Assembly: GCF_000709795.1 (NCBI RefSeq)
Contig: NZ_KL503807.1
Span: 19,427-83,426, forward strand
Direction of reading: 5' to 3'
Source of the DNA: Bartonella bacilliformis Ver097
GTDB lineage: Bacteria > Pseudomonadota > Alphaproteobacteria > Rhizobiales > Rhizobiaceae
DNA length: 64,000 nt
Of the stretch, positions 44,076-54,811 are shown piece after piece. Each line of letters begins with the position of its first letter. Position 1 is the stretch's first letter. The notes below the pieces were generated by a model. That model did no database searches, was not told the origin of the DNA, and saw only the letters and a list, made by a program, of their open reading frames with translations. A program made the position numbers and the translations under genes.

Positions 44076-46160
44076 TTAAGAGAGAACTCCTAATGTTTTG
44101 ACTTCAATACCACGAGCAATTTCTGCATGAGAAAGCACAGGCAATGTTGGGAAAAGACGTTCCATAATCATACGGATATAAGGCCGCGCTTGTGGCGATG
44201 TAATCAGGACAAAACGTATCGCTTTTTCCATATGCTGACGAATCATCACTGAGGCTTCCGTGCCAAATTTTTCAAGTTCCATCGGATCAAGATCAAATTC
44301 AACAATCTCACCCTTTGTATCGAATTTTAAAGCCTTCTGAAACGTCAGATCCCAACGGCTTCCCATCCGCAGAACATTCAACACACCACCGTCAGACAAA
44401 TCACCACAAATTTGTTGCGATAAACGTAACCGTACATGTTCAACAATCAAGTCAGAACGCCGAACATGGGGAGCAACTTCAGCAACTGCTTCCAAAATAA
44501 GATGCAGATTACGAATAGAAATGCGTTCAGACAAAAGAAGTTTCAAAACTGACTGTAAACCTGAATAAGAAAGATGCGCAGGGCAAATTTCTTCCAACAA
44601 TTTGCGATACTCGCCACCCAAACGCTCCAGCAGAATACGCATATCCCGATAAGAAAAGAGTTGAGCTAAATTATTGCGCAAAACCTCACTTAAATGGGTC
44701 AACAAGACAGAAAGATTATCAACGGCAATATAGCCTTCACGCACTAATTCTGAGCGGAATGTTTCTGAAGTTGAAAAAGCACTCATACCAAAAGCGGGCT
44801 CTTTTACCTGTTCACCAGGGATATTAGGAATGGGCTTATTGCCTGGCATAATCAGCACATCACCGATACGCATTTCGTAAGAGGCCACCACTGTACCATG
44901 TAACTTGATCCAATAATTTTTTGCAGGAACGGTATAATCATCAGAAACTTGGATCTCTGGAATAACAAAACCATATTCTTGCGCAAATTTCCGACGCATT
45001 TTTGCAACGCGATTAGCCAATTCAACCTGCTGTGGCAGCAAGCGCTGCGACAATTGTTTGCCCATAGCAATTTCAATTTGCAACATCTCAAGTGAGGCCT
45101 TAACCGATTGACCATCTTCTTGAGAAGCCCTTTGGGCTGCCTGTTGTTGCATAGCTTCTTGCGCAAGCGCTTCTTTTTGCAAGCGGCGTGGAATAGAATA
45201 ACCAATAGCAGCCATAATACACCCCAGCAAGATAAAGGGAAAGGCAGGCAAGCCTGGCATCAATCCCAGCATCAATAAAAGCATTGATGAAACAAAAAGA
45301 GCCTTAGGATACCCTCCTAATTGTCCTAAAACAGCTTTTTCAGCAGAACCACGCGTTCCCCCTTTTGAAACCAAAAGACCTGCAGCTAAAGACACAATCA
45401 GCGCAGGGATCTGAGTAACCAGACCATCACCAACGGAAAGCTTTGTAAACACATCTGCCGCACCGGATAAGGTCATCCCATGACGTGTTACACCGATAAC
45501 AATGCCCCCAAAAATATTAACAGCTGTGATGATTAGCCCAGCGATAGCATCACCGCGCACAAATTTTGATGCCCCATCCATCGCCCCAAAAAAGGAGCTT
45601 TCTTCCTCCAGCTCTCGACGGCGACTCTGTGCTTCTTTTTCATCAATAAGACCTGATGAAAGATCAGCATCAATGGCCATTTGTTTACCTGGAATTGCAT
45701 CCAGTGTAAAACGCGCACCCACCTCAGCAATACGCGTTGCCCCTTTGGTAATGACCAAAAAGTTGACGATAATAACAATGGCAAAAACAACAAGACCAAT
45801 GACAAAATCGCCCCCCATCACAAATTGCGAAAAACCGTGAATTACGTGTCCTGCTGCTTGATAGCCTTCATCCCCATGGGTCAAAATAACACGAGTTGTC
45901 GCAATATTAAGTGATAAACGTAACATGGTTGCAATCAATAAAACTGTTGGGAAAGCTGAAAAATCAAGCGGCCGCTGAATCCATAATGAAACCATTAAAA
46001 TTAAAACAGAAAAAGCAATGGAAAAGGAAAGCCCTAAATCTAAAACAAAAGCAGGAACCGGTAAAAAGAGAACCGTCAGAATCACAATAATTCCTGCTGC
46101 AAACGCAACATCTCGACCAGAAAATTGATTCTGACCTTCAACATTCAGATTATGCGACAC
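44076..46160 (-). CDS. flhA: Flagellar export gate protein FlhA
   Basis: Main export-gate protein, 694 residues, the normal length. The N-terminal half has eight membrane helices with [20 protein letters not shown] and the FHIPEP-type loop region [20 protein letters not shown]. The C-terminal cytosolic domain (from about residue 345) binds chaperones. It uses a GTG start at 46160 with AAGGGAG upstream; the nearest ATG is out of frame. It leads the flhA-fliR-fliJ-like run. In Brucella and Sinorhizobium fliQ precedes flhA; here fliQ is about 41 kb away. Confidence 0.95.
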   Translation of the reverse strand: MSHNLNVEGQNQFSGRDVAFAAGIIVILTVLFLPVPAFVLDLGLSFSIAFSVLILMVSLWIQRPLDFSAFPTVLLIATMLRLSLNIATTRVILTHGDEGYQAAGHVIHGFSQFVMGGDFVIGLVVFAIVIIVNFLVITKGATRIAEVGARFTLDAIPGKQMAIDADLSSGLIDEKEAQSRRRELEEESSFFGAMDGASKFVRGDAIAGLIITAVNIFGGIVIGVTRHGMTLSGAADVFTKLSVGDGLVTQIPALIVSLAAGLLVSKGGTRGSAEKAVLGQLGGYPKALFVSSMLLLMLGLMPGLPAFPFILLGCIMAAIGYSIPRRLQKEALAQEAMQQQAAQRASQEDGQSVKASLEMLQIEIAMGKQLSQRLLPQQVELANRVAKMRRKFAQEYGFVIPEIQVSDDYTVPAKNYWIKLHGTVVASYEMRIGDVLIMPGNKPIPNIPGEQVKEPAFGMSAFSTSETFRSELVREGYIAVDNLSVLLTHLSEVLRNNLAQLFSYRDMRILLERLGGEYRKLLEEICPAHLSYSGLQSVLKLLLSERISIRNLHLILEAVAEVAPHVRRSDLIVEHVRLRLSQQICGDLSDGGVLNVLRMGSRWDLTFQKALKFDTKGEIVEFDLDPMELEKFGTEASVMIRQHMEKAIRFVLITSPQARPYIRMIMERLFPTLPVLSHAEIARGIEVKTLGVLS

Positions 46161-46587
46161 ACATTTCTCCCTTAAATGATTATTTCCAGCGCATTATTAA
46201 ATGATTATCATCAGCGGCAACGATACAAAGAAACCCTTTTCCCCTGTTCGATAAATTTACAAGCTTATAGGTTTTTTGGTCCCATTGATGACCCCAGTGA
46301 TCATTATCTCAGTTTCTAAAATACGGAATGAATCTTGTGTGAAAATGATGTATTGCTTTCACGCAAAAAGACGTGTTTCTTCCAAAAGCGGTGTTTCCCT
46401 ACACAAAAGTGATCCCCCGGCAAATAAACAGAAAATGCCTAATCTTCCCTCTCCCTACAGTGCGTAAACCTGCCTCTCATCCCTTCAATCAAGCAATAAA
46501 AATCATTTTAAACTTGCTGAATGTTGGAGATCAGCATATATTACACCTTGTAACATTTTGTGAATCTTTACACAAAACAATGGAAGG
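46161..46587. other. Gap upstream of flhA
   Basis: About 430 AT-rich bases without a supported gene on either strand. Frames at 46276-46467 and 46373-46591 are short and overlapping. It probably carries the flhA promoter. Confidence 0.35.
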
Positions 46588-46602
46588 ATGAAAGAAGCTT
46601 CT

Positions 46603-46701
46603 ATGACAGACATAGTAAAAACAGCAGTGCTTTATTCAATGCTGATTATCGGCACTAATGCTGCGATTGTTATTACTATGATGATGGAAACACCCTGGTA
46701 G
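46603..46701 (+). CDS. Possible 32-residue single-helix membrane protein
   Basis: A short frame encodes a hydrophobic peptide: a brief polar start (MTDIVKTAV), one membrane helix (VLYSMLIIGTNAAIVITMMM) and a polar end (ETPW). An in-frame ATG five codons earlier (46588) would add MKEAS. AAAGAAG lies just before 46603 as a weak ribosome site. The composition looks like a genuine small membrane protein. No known family is recognised. Confidence 0.4.
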   Translation: MTDIVKTAVLYSMLIIGTNAAIVITMMMETPW

Positions 46702-46982
46702 CTGATTTACTCTATATGCTTTTATAAGCTGAGAAAATACTTCAGTAAAAGCTCCTATTGAAAATAGGCAGAGTATCAGACATAGAGTTGATGAAAATTT
46801 AACAATAAAAAAAGATTTGGGATGTGTCTTTTTGCGTTTTTTACCTTTTAAATCGTGTATGAATTTCTTCTAAATTTTAGAATTGATAAATATCTCAACC
46901 TTCATCATGCCTTGATAGGAGACATCATTTCTTTGTGGGCAAAAAAGCATCACACATTGTATCGTGAATAAGGATGAATAAA

Positions 46983-47312
46983 ATGAAATTGCAGCAAATT
47001 GAAGATGACGTTTTCATCAGTACCCAAATTGACATCACGCATATGCAAACACTCATAGATGTTGGCATCAAAACAATCATCTGCAATAGACCTGATAAAG
47101 AAGATCCGAATCAACCTGATTTTTCTATCATTCAAGAAGCAGCACAGCACTATGGAATACAAGCTTATTATGTTCCTGTTGTGCCCCCTACCATAGAACA
47201 ATCAAGTGTAGAGGCCATGCGCCAAATTTTAACAACAGCATCTTATCCCATTCTTGCTTATTGCAATTATGGAATACGCTCTGTTCATCTTTATCACTTA
47301 GCGCGTCCTTAA
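46983..47312 (+). CDS. DUF442 / TIGR01244-type phosphatase-like protein
   Basis: Small protein-tyrosine-phosphatase-like protein related to the DUF442 domain of Bll/BigR-linked sulfur-transfer proteins. It has 109 residues from the ATG at 46983, chosen because AAGGA is at proper spacing; the ATG at 46974 lies too close. IEDDVFISTQIDITHMQTLI and IKTIICNRPDKEDPNQPDF match the family. The P-loop reads YCNYGIRS, keeping Cys and Arg of the Cx5R motif. Substrate unknown. Confidence 0.8.
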   Translation: MKLQQIEDDVFISTQIDITHMQTLIDVGIKTIICNRPDKEDPNQPDFSIIQEAAQHYGIQAYYVPVVPPTIEQSSVEAMRQILTTASYPILAYCNYGIRSVHLYHLARP

Positions 47313-47404
47313 TTTTCATTTTAACGGATCAGAAAGTAATTAACGATAAACTCCTTTATTGCCGCAAAGCTTATACACTTATGCAAGCAATAAAGGAAAA
47401 AACA

Positions 47405-47572
47405 ATGATTCCCTCAGATCTTCAAACTCTTGATTCTCCCATCGCACAAAGAAAACGCCACATCATCCGTGATATTGTGCAATATATTTTCGTTATTGTG
47501 ATGAGTTTAAGTGCCCTTGCTGCAGCTTTCTTGTCTTTTTCAGATCGCCTCAACATTAATTGGTATCTGTAA
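47405..47572 (+). CDS. Small membrane protein (55 residues)
   Basis: An ATG at 47405 with AAGGAAA upstream opens 55 codons. The product has a charged N-terminus (DLQTLDSPIAQRKRHIIRDI) and one membrane helix (IFVIVMSLSALAAAFLSF), ending INWYL. The frame extends upstream to 47261 but that part overlaps the preceding gene in another phase. It converges with ribF and overlaps its end by 17 bases. Function unknown. Confidence 0.5.
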   Translation: MIPSDLQTLDSPIAQRKRHIIRDIVQYIFVIVMSLSALAAAFLSFSDRLNINWYL

Positions 47573-48548
47573 AAGTTAAACACTGATCTAGAGGGGAAAG
47601 AGGCTGCACGCTCGTTATCATTTCTTTTGCCTCTCTTTCATCGTGTTGCATTTGAGCAATTAAAGGCTCTACCCCATCAAATTTTTCTTGTCCGCGCAAA
47701 AACCGTAAAAAAGAAACGGTACAGCTTTCACCATAAAATTCTTCTGCTAGATTAAATACGTAAGTTTCCAAGAGCACCTCTCCATTTTCTACAATGGTTG
47801 GGCGACACCCAAAACTGGCAACCCCATCATACAAAACACCATGTGCACGGCGCAAACGTACAGCATAAACACCATGCGCTAAAGTCGTTTGGTGAGGCAA
47901 GGCTTGATTGGCCGTTGGAAAACCCAAAAGGCGGCCAAGCTTTTCACCATGGATAATGTCTGAGCGCACGCGATAATGGTACCCCAATAAACACGCTGCT
48001 TGCTCTACCTGTTTTTGCGCTAAAAGCTGACGAATCAAACTAGAGGAAATCGCCTGCCCTGATGCACTCCGCACAGAAGACACTTGAACAACTTCAAAAC
48101 CCTCTTCTTTTCCTCTTTGACATAAAAGGGAAGCATTGCCGCTTTTATGACAACCAAATTGAAAATTATTCCCCGTCACCACAACAGAGACATCCAAATC
48201 TTGTTTTAAAATGATAGCAATAAAGTCATCTGCTGAAAGAGAGGAAAATTGCGCATCAAAAGGCTGTTCAATTACACCATTAAATCCAAGAATTTTGAAA
48301 ATTTCAGCCTTTTCAGCAGCCTCTGTTAAACGATAAACAGGCGTTGAATTTTGAAAAAAATTCCTTGGATGTGGTTCAAAAGTTAAAACAAGAGCTGGCT
48401 TATTTTGAGCCCGCGCTATTTCAAGAGCTTTCTGTAGCACTTGTTGATGACCTCGATGAACACCATCAAAATTTCCAATAGCCAACACAGCACCACGCAA
48501 AACTGAAGGAAGCATTGAATAGCTTTGAAGACGTAAAAAATCTGCCAT
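47556..48548 (-). CDS. ribF: Bifunctional riboflavin kinase/FAD synthetase RibF
   Basis: Makes FMN and FAD from riboflavin. It has 330 residues from the ATG at 48548, which overlaps the stop of the HAD gene (TAATG). The N-terminal FAD synthetase has GNFDGVHRGHQ (nucleotidyl-transferase motif) and VVTGNNFQFGCHKSG. The C-terminal riboflavin kinase has GRLLGFPTANQ and YDGVASFGCRPTIVENG. No FMN riboswitch-like structure was recognised upstream. Confidence 0.95.
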   Translation of the reverse strand: MADFLRLQSYSMLPSVLRGAVLAIGNFDGVHRGHQQVLQKALEIARAQNKPALVLTFEPHPRNFFQNSTPVYRLTEAAEKAEIFKILGFNGVIEQPFDAQFSSLSADDFIAIILKQDLDVSVVVTGNNFQFGCHKSGNASLLCQRGKEEGFEVVQVSSVRSASGQAISSSLIRQLLAQKQVEQAACLLGYHYRVRSDIIHGEKLGRLLGFPTANQALPHQTTLAHGVYAVRLRRAHGVLYDGVASFGCRPTIVENGEVLLETYVFNLAEEFYGESCTVSFLRFLRGQEKFDGVEPLIAQMQHDEREAKEMITSVQPLSPLDQCLTFTDTN

Positions 48549-49393
48549 TATTGAAGCGCCCACATAATTGCTTGTGGCTGATAACCGTAACGGTCAAAAA
48601 GAGAGAATAACGCATCTTTATCCATGACATTATTTTTCATATAATCATGACGATGAATCCCACCGGCAATATAAAGCACATCAAGGCCAAAATCGACAGC
48701 ACCTTTCACATCTGTTAAAAGACCATCGCCAATCGCTAAAATACGATTTTTTTCTACTGTCCCGCGGATATTGTGCAAAATCTTAAAAGCACAGTCATAA
48801 ATAGGGGTATGGGGTTTTCCAGCAAAATGCACTTCACCCCCTAAATTTTGATACAGACGAGCCAAAGCGCCTGCGCACCAAACTTCCTGCTTCCCATAAT
48901 AAACGACGATATCAGGATTGGCGCAAATAAAAGGCAAATTCCGTGCTTGCATACGCCGAAATAGCTCTTCATAATCTTGTGGTGTAAAACCAACCTCTTC
49001 AAGAAAGCCAGTACACACCACCGCAGCAGCTTCCTCTTCTGCAACAAGTGCACGGTCTAACCCTGCCAATAAAACTAAATCATGTTGTGAACCAATGAAA
49101 AAAACCTTACGCGGAGCCGCACGAATAAGATCACGTGTAACATCACCAGAAGTGACAACAGCGTCATAACATTCAGCATTCACTTTCACACTTTGTAATT
49201 GAGCGATAATATCTTGCTGTGTCCGGGGTGAATTGGTTAATAAAACGACAGTTTTTCCTATTTGTCGCATTGTTTGCAGCGCTTTCAACGCGGGTTCAAA
49301 TGCGCGCATACCATCATGCAAAACGCCCCAAATATCACAAAATACAGCATCATAATCGGCTATCATAGGATCAATATGGGTCAGTTCTTTCAT
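48548..49393 (-). CDS. HAD-superfamily hydrolase (TIGR01459/NagD-like)
   Basis: Putative phosphatase of about 281 residues. HAD motif I reads FCDIWGVLHDG, a variant of the DxDxT motif typical of this subfamily. Motif II is LLTNSPRTQQ, motif III lies around AGKPHTPIYD, and motif IV is AIGDGLLTDVKGA. The frame opens at 49525, but the ATG at 49393 matches the family start (MKELTHID...YDAVFCDIWG). Translationally coupled to ribF. Substrate unknown. Confidence 0.85.
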   Translation of the reverse strand: MKELTHIDPMIADYDAVFCDIWGVLHDGMRAFEPALKALQTMRQIGKTVVLLTNSPRTQQDIIAQLQSVKVNAECYDAVVTSGDVTRDLIRAAPRKVFFIGSQHDLVLLAGLDRALVAEEEAAAVVCTGFLEEVGFTPQDYEELFRRMQARNLPFICANPDIVVYYGKQEVWCAGALARLYQNLGGEVHFAGKPHTPIYDCAFKILHNIRGTVEKNRILAIGDGLLTDVKGAVDFGLDVLYIAGGIHRHDYMKNNVMDKDALFSLFDRYGYQPQAIMWALQ

Positions 49394-50119
49394 GCTACAT
49401 CTCATCATAGTTGAGCTGTTTATGGGATCGCTTTCATGACCAAATTCTTGATCGCAACGCATTTTATCGTAAGATCGTTTTTTTGTCATCTTCTTTCTCA
49501 AAATGTGGTCACTGCACCTTCGCAATTTTTCCCCCTAAAACACCAAGAGATCTTTTTATTTCATATGGCATTTCACCTAGCTGCATTCTCTCTTTTCCCT
49601 GTTAATCCCTCCAACAAAAACCACTCTGCCCATAAACCAAAATAGTTGACAGATATCATAAAGAACGAACAAACCGCCTGCTTATGATAAGTGAACTGCA
49701 GAAAAAAGAATAGATAATTTTGTCTTACATCATCGCTTAATATTTTTTTGATAGCTTGGTATAAAATCAATCATTTTCTTGTGCTTGCCCATGAAATGGC
49801 TATTGATGAATTGTAGCATTGATGCATTTTATTGACAGAGAGATCATCGCCATCGTAACATAGACCATATTGTAACATCAGTGCATCATAACACATGGTA
49901 CGCTCTTATCATATCGGCACCCTTGTCACATAAGTGTCTCTTTAGTGTAAAATCTAGCAGGATGAATACCACCATAAATAAAGACACCGCGGAATATAGG
50001 ATTATATAGACACATTAATAACATATTCATAATTTTAAAGGGCTTCTAGCTCAATGTTCCATGATACATTTGCCCATGAATAACCCAACGTACCTTTAGC
50101 TAAATAAAAAAGAATATTT
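49394..50119. other. Intergenic region upstream of murJ
   Basis: About 700 bases between divergent genes. Short frames on both strands (for example 49411-49645 and 49573-49770) are AT-rich chance frames. No RNA gene or repeat was recognised. The promoters of the HAD-ribF pair and of murJ should lie here. Confidence 0.35.
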
Positions 50120-51682
50120 ATGAGCTTAATTAAAAAATTTGTAGCCGTCGCGTCTGGAACTTTAATGAGTCGCATATTTGGCTTTATACGTGAAATGCTA
50201 ATGGCCGCTGCCTTTGGAACAGGCCCTGTTTCTGACGCATTTAATGTTGCTTTTCGGTTTCCCAATACATTCCGCCGATTTTTTGCTGAAGGGGCTTTAA
50301 ATGCAGCTTTTATCCCTCTTTTTTCAAAAAAAATTACTGAAGATGGGAAAGAAAAAGCCTGTCAATTTGCAGAAGAAGTATTTGGTGTTTTATTTTCTCT
50401 GCTCTTACTTTTAACCCTTATCATGGAATTGAGTATGCCTTTTTTAGTGCGGACAGTTATTGCACCAGGATTTGCAGAAGATGCAACAAAATTTAGCGCT
50501 ACAGTTCGTTTTACTGCAATCATGTTTCCTTATTTAACATGCATGTCTCTAGCTGCCATGATGGGAGGGATGCTTAATGCACTACAACGCTATTTTGTTG
50601 CCGCTATTGCCCCTGTCTTTTTGAATATTATCCTGATTGGTGTTCTTATCTATACTTGGATCTACCAGCTTGATCCCTGGCATATTGGGTTAAACTTGTC
50701 TTGGGGTGTGATGGCAGCAGGCCTTATTCAATTGGGCTTAATTGCCTTTGCTTTACGCCAAAGCGGTATGAAAATTTGCTTACGCTTTCCTCATTTTGGC
50801 TCCAATGTACGTCAACTTTTAACTTTGGCGCTCCCTGCAGCCATCACAGGGGGAATCACACAGATCAATTTGTTAATCAATACCAACATTGCCTCTAGTC
50901 AATCAGGGGCTGTCTCCTCGCTTGTGTATGCGGACCGTCTTTACCAGGTCCCACTTGGTGTTGTTGGCATTGCTGTGGCAACTGTTTTGTTGCCCGAATT
51001 AACAAAAGCTCTGCGTAGCAAAAATTATACAGAAGCGAACAATCTGCAAAATCGTTCAATTGAACTGACCTTGTTCTTAACCTTACCAGCGTCTGTTCTT
51101 TTTTTCCTTATTTCTACCCCTATTGTTAGTTTGCTTTTTGAACGTGGTCAATTTACTAGTGAATCGACAGACAGTGTGGCATATCTGTTAGCACTTTATG
51201 GATTAGGGCTGCCTGCTTTTGTGCTGATCAAGGTTTTTATTCCAAGCTTCTTTGCCCATGAAGATACAAAAACACCGATGATTTTTTCAGGCATTTGCGT
51301 TTTCATTAATGTTAGCTTAGTCTTGACTCTATTCCCGCTTTTCTCAGCACGAGGCATAGTCATCGCTGAAATTACCTCTGCATGGGTCAATACACTCTTA
51401 CTGTGCACAGCCCTGATCAAACGCGGCTATTGGAAATATGACATAAAGCTCATCAAATGGATTATGCGCCTGATCATCACTATTTGTTTGATGGCTGTAG
51501 CCTTATATTATGCGCATGAGTTTTTGTCTGTTCCCTTGTCCTCATCTGCATCATTTTTCTTGCGTGCTAGTACTTTGGCAGGTTTAGTCATTACGATCCT
51601 AGCGATTTATTTTGCCATATGCTTTTTGTTGGGCACTGATTATATTTCGCTTTTATGGAAAAAATTGAAAAAGCACTTATAA
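50120..51682 (+). CDS. murJ: Lipid II flippase MurJ
   Basis: Integral membrane protein that flips the peptidoglycan precursor lipid II, 520 residues, about 14 membrane helices. It begins MSLIKKFVAVASGTLMSRIF with GFIREMLMAAAFGTGPVSDA, and has FRFPNTFRRFFAEGALNAAF, the hallmark of MurJ/MviN. The ATG at 50120 gives the standard start. It precedes trpS in the same direction with an 81-base gap; a common operon is possible. Confidence 0.95.
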   Translation: MSLIKKFVAVASGTLMSRIFGFIREMLMAAAFGTGPVSDAFNVAFRFPNTFRRFFAEGALNAAFIPLFSKKITEDGKEKACQFAEEVFGVLFSLLLLLTLIMELSMPFLVRTVIAPGFAEDATKFSATVRFTAIMFPYLTCMSLAAMMGGMLNALQRYFVAAIAPVFLNIILIGVLIYTWIYQLDPWHIGLNLSWGVMAAGLIQLGLIAFALRQSGMKICLRFPHFGSNVRQLLTLALPAAITGGITQINLLINTNIASSQSGAVSSLVYADRLYQVPLGVVGIAVATVLLPELTKALRSKNYTEANNLQNRSIELTLFLTLPASVLFFLISTPIVSLLFERGQFTSESTDSVAYLLALYGLGLPAFVLIKVFIPSFFAHEDTKTPMIFSGICVFINVSLVLTLFPLFSARGIVIAEITSAWVNTLLLCTALIKRGYWKYDIKLIKWIMRLIITICLMAVALYYAHEFLSVPLSSSASFFLRASTLAGLVITILAIYFAICFLLGTDYISLLWKKLKKHL

Positions 51683-51763
51683 TATTTTATCTTGCTTTCA
51701 GATAAATGCTCTGCCACAAAGTAAAATCTCTATTGTAGAACCTTATTGAGAAAGGCCTATTCT

Positions 51764-52834
51764 ATGGATACCTTTGCACCGCTTGTTTTTTCTGGTGTAC
51801 AACCGAGTGGCAATCTGCATCTTGGGAATTATCTTGGTGCTATCAAACAGTGGGTGTCCCTGCAAGCATCCTATCCTTGCCTTTATTGTGTTGTTGATAT
51901 GCATGCCTTAACCGTTAATCCGGATCCGCTCACCGTAATGCACTCTACCCGGGCAGCTGCCGCAGCTTTTTTGGCCAGTGGCATTGACTCCGAAAAACAG
52001 ATTATTTTTAACCAATCACGGGTCTTTCAACATACTGAATTAGCGTGGATCTTTAATTGTATTGCTCGCATCGGCTGGCTGCAACGCATGACACAATTTA
52101 AAGACAAAGCTGGCAAAAATCGCGAACAAGCATCCCTTGGCCTTTTTGCTTACCCCAGCCTTATGGCTGCTGATATTCTCGTTTACCGTGCAACCCATGT
52201 ACCCGTGGGCGAAGATCAAAAACAACATATTGAGCTAACACGTGACATTGCTCAAAAATTTAATAATGACTATGCTGAGCGTATTGCAGACTTAAACTAT
52301 GGTCTCTCTCAGCCAAATGATGAAAAAAAAGCACAAGGCTTTTTTCCCATACCAGAAGCGATTATTGGCAACGCGGCTACACGCATTATGTCTTTGCGTG
52401 ATGGCACGAAGAAAATGTCAAAATCAGATCCTTCAGATTTTTCACGGATTAATTTAACAGATGATGTGGATCTCATTACCCAAAAAATACGCAAAGCAAA
52501 AACTGATTCCGCTCCCTTACCAGATACATTGGATGATCTAGAAGAACGCCCGGAAGTTGATAATTTGCTTGGTATTTATGCCGCACTTGCAGAAGTGAGC
52601 AAAGAAAAGGCTTTGTTAGAATTCTCTGGTCAACAATTTTCGTTTTTTAAATCTGCTTTGGCTGATCTTGCCGTTGATAAATTGGCACCCATCACACAAG
52701 AATTAAAGCGCCTTCATCAAGACAATGCATATATTGATACTGTTTTGCGTAATGGTGCAGAACGAGCAAGTGCTTTGGCAGAAAAAAATATGAAACAAAT
52801 CCGTGATATTGTAGGATTGTTACAAAATTCATAA
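51764..52834 (+). CDS. trpS: Tryptophanyl-tRNA synthetase
   Basis: Charges tRNA-Trp, 356 residues, class I synthetase. The ATG at 51764 is used (GAGAAAGG upstream); the frame also opens at a TTG at 51746. The HIGH-type motif is [12 protein letters not shown] (about residues 14-25). The KMSKS motif is [30 protein letters not shown] matches the bacterial TrpS insertion. Confidence 0.96.
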   Translation: MDTFAPLVFSGVQPSGNLHLGNYLGAIKQWVSLQASYPCLYCVVDMHALTVNPDPLTVMHSTRAAAAAFLASGIDSEKQIIFNQSRVFQHTELAWIFNCIARIGWLQRMTQFKDKAGKNREQASLGLFAYPSLMAADILVYRATHVPVGEDQKQHIELTRDIAQKFNNDYAERIADLNYGLSQPNDEKKAQGFFPIPEAIIGNAATRIMSLRDGTKKMSKSDPSDFSRINLTDDVDLITQKIRKAKTDSAPLPDTLDDLEERPEVDNLLGIYAALAEVSKEKALLEFSGQQFSFFKSALADLAVDKLAPITQELKRLHQDNAYIDTVLRNGAERASALAEKNMKQIRDIVGLLQNS

Positions 52835-53581
52835 AGCCTATTTGTTCTATAAACAACACAACATATGATATCAAACACATGACAACCAAAACAAGGAAAC
52901 AAAGACTTTCTGGCTCCCCCTGCCCCCTTTTGTCTTGCCCTCTTACCCCTTTTATCTTGAATGCCCTGTACCTAATCTAAAACCCTAAGGATGCTTGCTC
53001 GCTGCGACTCGACGTGTCTTTTTGTGCTTCCTCTTTGATGCTATTTTTCTTGTCGTAATTTTCTTCCTTTGTATTATAGATGTAGTCTATTGGTTGCTAT
53101 TTTGCTGCTAACAATCAATAGCGCATCCTGTGCACCCGCACTGCTTCTTCAATAATATAATGTCCTTTGCATTAATAAAACTCATAGCTTAATTTATTAG
53201 GGATAAGAATGGCTCAATAAAGGTTAGTATGATAAATTATTCTCTCAGAAAGTTAAGCGCTTGATTGCACAATTTGAGGGAAATTATTTTTTTTCATAAA
53301 GTAAGAAATTCAGCAATTTTCTGCTTTATTTTCTCTTTAATTAAGTATGATGATACTCACTTTTAAAAGCATCTTCAGTCTCTTATGGCTTCTTCAAAAA
53401 TTGGCCAAATTCAACAGCCCAAAAAACCATGACGCATTATGAACCTGCTTTGTTGGGTAATTTTATCAATATCCCTTCTCTCACATTTTAGAAACTTTTA
53501 TTATAGGCTCTAAACCGAAAGTGTATCTAAAGATGAAAATGTTATTTACGCTCTTTGACCACTATATTACCCCTTCATTCT
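52835..53581. other. Non-coding region downstream of trpS
   Basis: About 750 bases without an intact gene. On the minus strand, directly after the decayed parA, a broken frame begins VVKERK and is soon stopped. Further on, a 36-codon tail (about 53100 down to 52980) ends QASLGF-stop. These might be remains of a second gene in a parA operon, but the evidence is too weak for a call. Confidence 0.35.
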
Positions 53582-54236
53582 TCAACTCTTGCACATATCT
53601 TTAGTAACGTATTCAGCATTAACAGCAGAAGATTCAATGTTTGAAAATTCCCCTTATCAAGCTGATAAATTCAATTCTGCAACCAAAACCAAAAATAGCA
53701 GAAAAAGCAGCCTTATTTACCATTCCATGTACAAAAATAGGAATCTTAGCTTCCACCATTTCTTTACGGATGTCTCTTTCTTCACGCATCTAGATCACAA
53801 AATATTTCGAAAATAAGATACAATTAAAATATGATACCTGAGTGCTTTACCTTCACGTGCGATAAAAGTAATAACTTTACGGCTATCAAGTTTTGTTCCT
53901 GATATCGTGACCATAATTATATCAGCACGACTCATCACATAAGATGCTGCTAAATGAGCTGATCCTTCAAAATCCACAATCACAAAACTATGGATTCTGA
54001 CTGCTTCGTCGATAATTTCAATAATGTTATTTTCATTTACTTCACCCTGAACTTTTATGTGAGATGGATAGTGAGGATGAGTATTCTGCTACCATTCATG
54101 CGCAATGAGTTGATTAAGATCCGTATCAATGATTTTTATTTCTAATTTATGATGAGCCAAGACTTGGGGAAAAAACAAGCGCAGACGTTGACTTTCCAAC
54201 ACCACCTTTTGTTGAGAAAGGCACAATTGTTGGCAT
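53582..54236 (-). pseudogene. Decayed ParA-family ATPase
   Basis: Translating the minus strand shows a ParA-type protein in pieces. MPTIVPFSTKGGVGKSTSAL gives a perfect Walker A. A frameshift follows after SPSLGSS, then IIDTDLNQLIAHEW and a TAG stop. After it come VIVDFEGSAHLAASYVMSRA and DIIMVTISGTKLDSRKVITF. After another frame break come IPIFVHGMVNKAAFSAIFGF and a final NAEYVTKDMCKS-stop. About 218 codons in all, the size of small ParA ATPases. At least two frameshifts and one stop, so it is non-functional. The intact family acts in partition of plasmids or chromosomes. Confidence 0.85.
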
Positions 54237-54811
54237 AAGTCACCCTCTTTATCACGCTTTTAAACTATAGTGTAAGGATAAATAATTTATATTCTAAATA
54301 CTTTTAAAATATGTCTTACATATAGTTAATATACATTATACATATTTTTACTTATTAACGAAGATATTCTCTTAAACGCTACGGTTATACCGAAGATTCA
54401 ATTTATTGAATAAGCCAGACATTCCTACTATTTTTCAGATACGTGCATGAAAAAAATGAAAAATGCACATCATAAAATAGCCTTTACAATAAAAAGCGCA
54501 CAATGAAATTCTCACAAATAAGAAGGCAAAATGATTGACGATAATCAGGATATCGCTATCATAAGCTTTAGCTTTTTATCATAGTGAAAAACTAAAATGC
54601 CCATATCACCATCTATCAGATTTATATCATCCACCAGATTTGCATCATCTATCGGAGGAAAGATTTTCCCATTTTTATCCTTCCTATTGTATAAGATCTC
54701 TGCAATAAACTCCTATGGTGTCTTTGGAAGAAAAAATATAAAGCACTTCCCTTGAAAGATATTTATAGGTCGAATTTTTTCCTAAACCCGAGACATAAAA
54801 GGATCATCTAT
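54237..54811. other. Non-coding region between decayed parA and the NifU-like gene
   Basis: About 570 AT-rich bases. No gene, RNA or repeat was recognised apart from a near-duplicated ATC(T)ATC(A/C)-type stretch around 54610-54655. The promoter of the NifU-like gene should be here. Confidence 0.35.

Noticed and set aside
45502..45840. Antisense frames inside flhA
   Set aside because: flhA is clearly coding on the minus strand; these frames have no independent support.
47261..47404. Upstream extension of the 55-residue membrane protein
   Set aside because: It overlaps the DUF442 gene in another phase, and a good ribosome site exists at the internal ATG.
48549..49393. Possible FMN riboswitch controlling ribF
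   Set aside because: ribF starts within the stop of the HAD gene; no RFN-type conserved elements were seen upstream of the pair.
54260..54750. Repeated ATCA-rich stretch upstream of the NifU-like gene as a possible CRISPR or repeat array
   Set aside because: Units are irregular and very short; no spacer structure.
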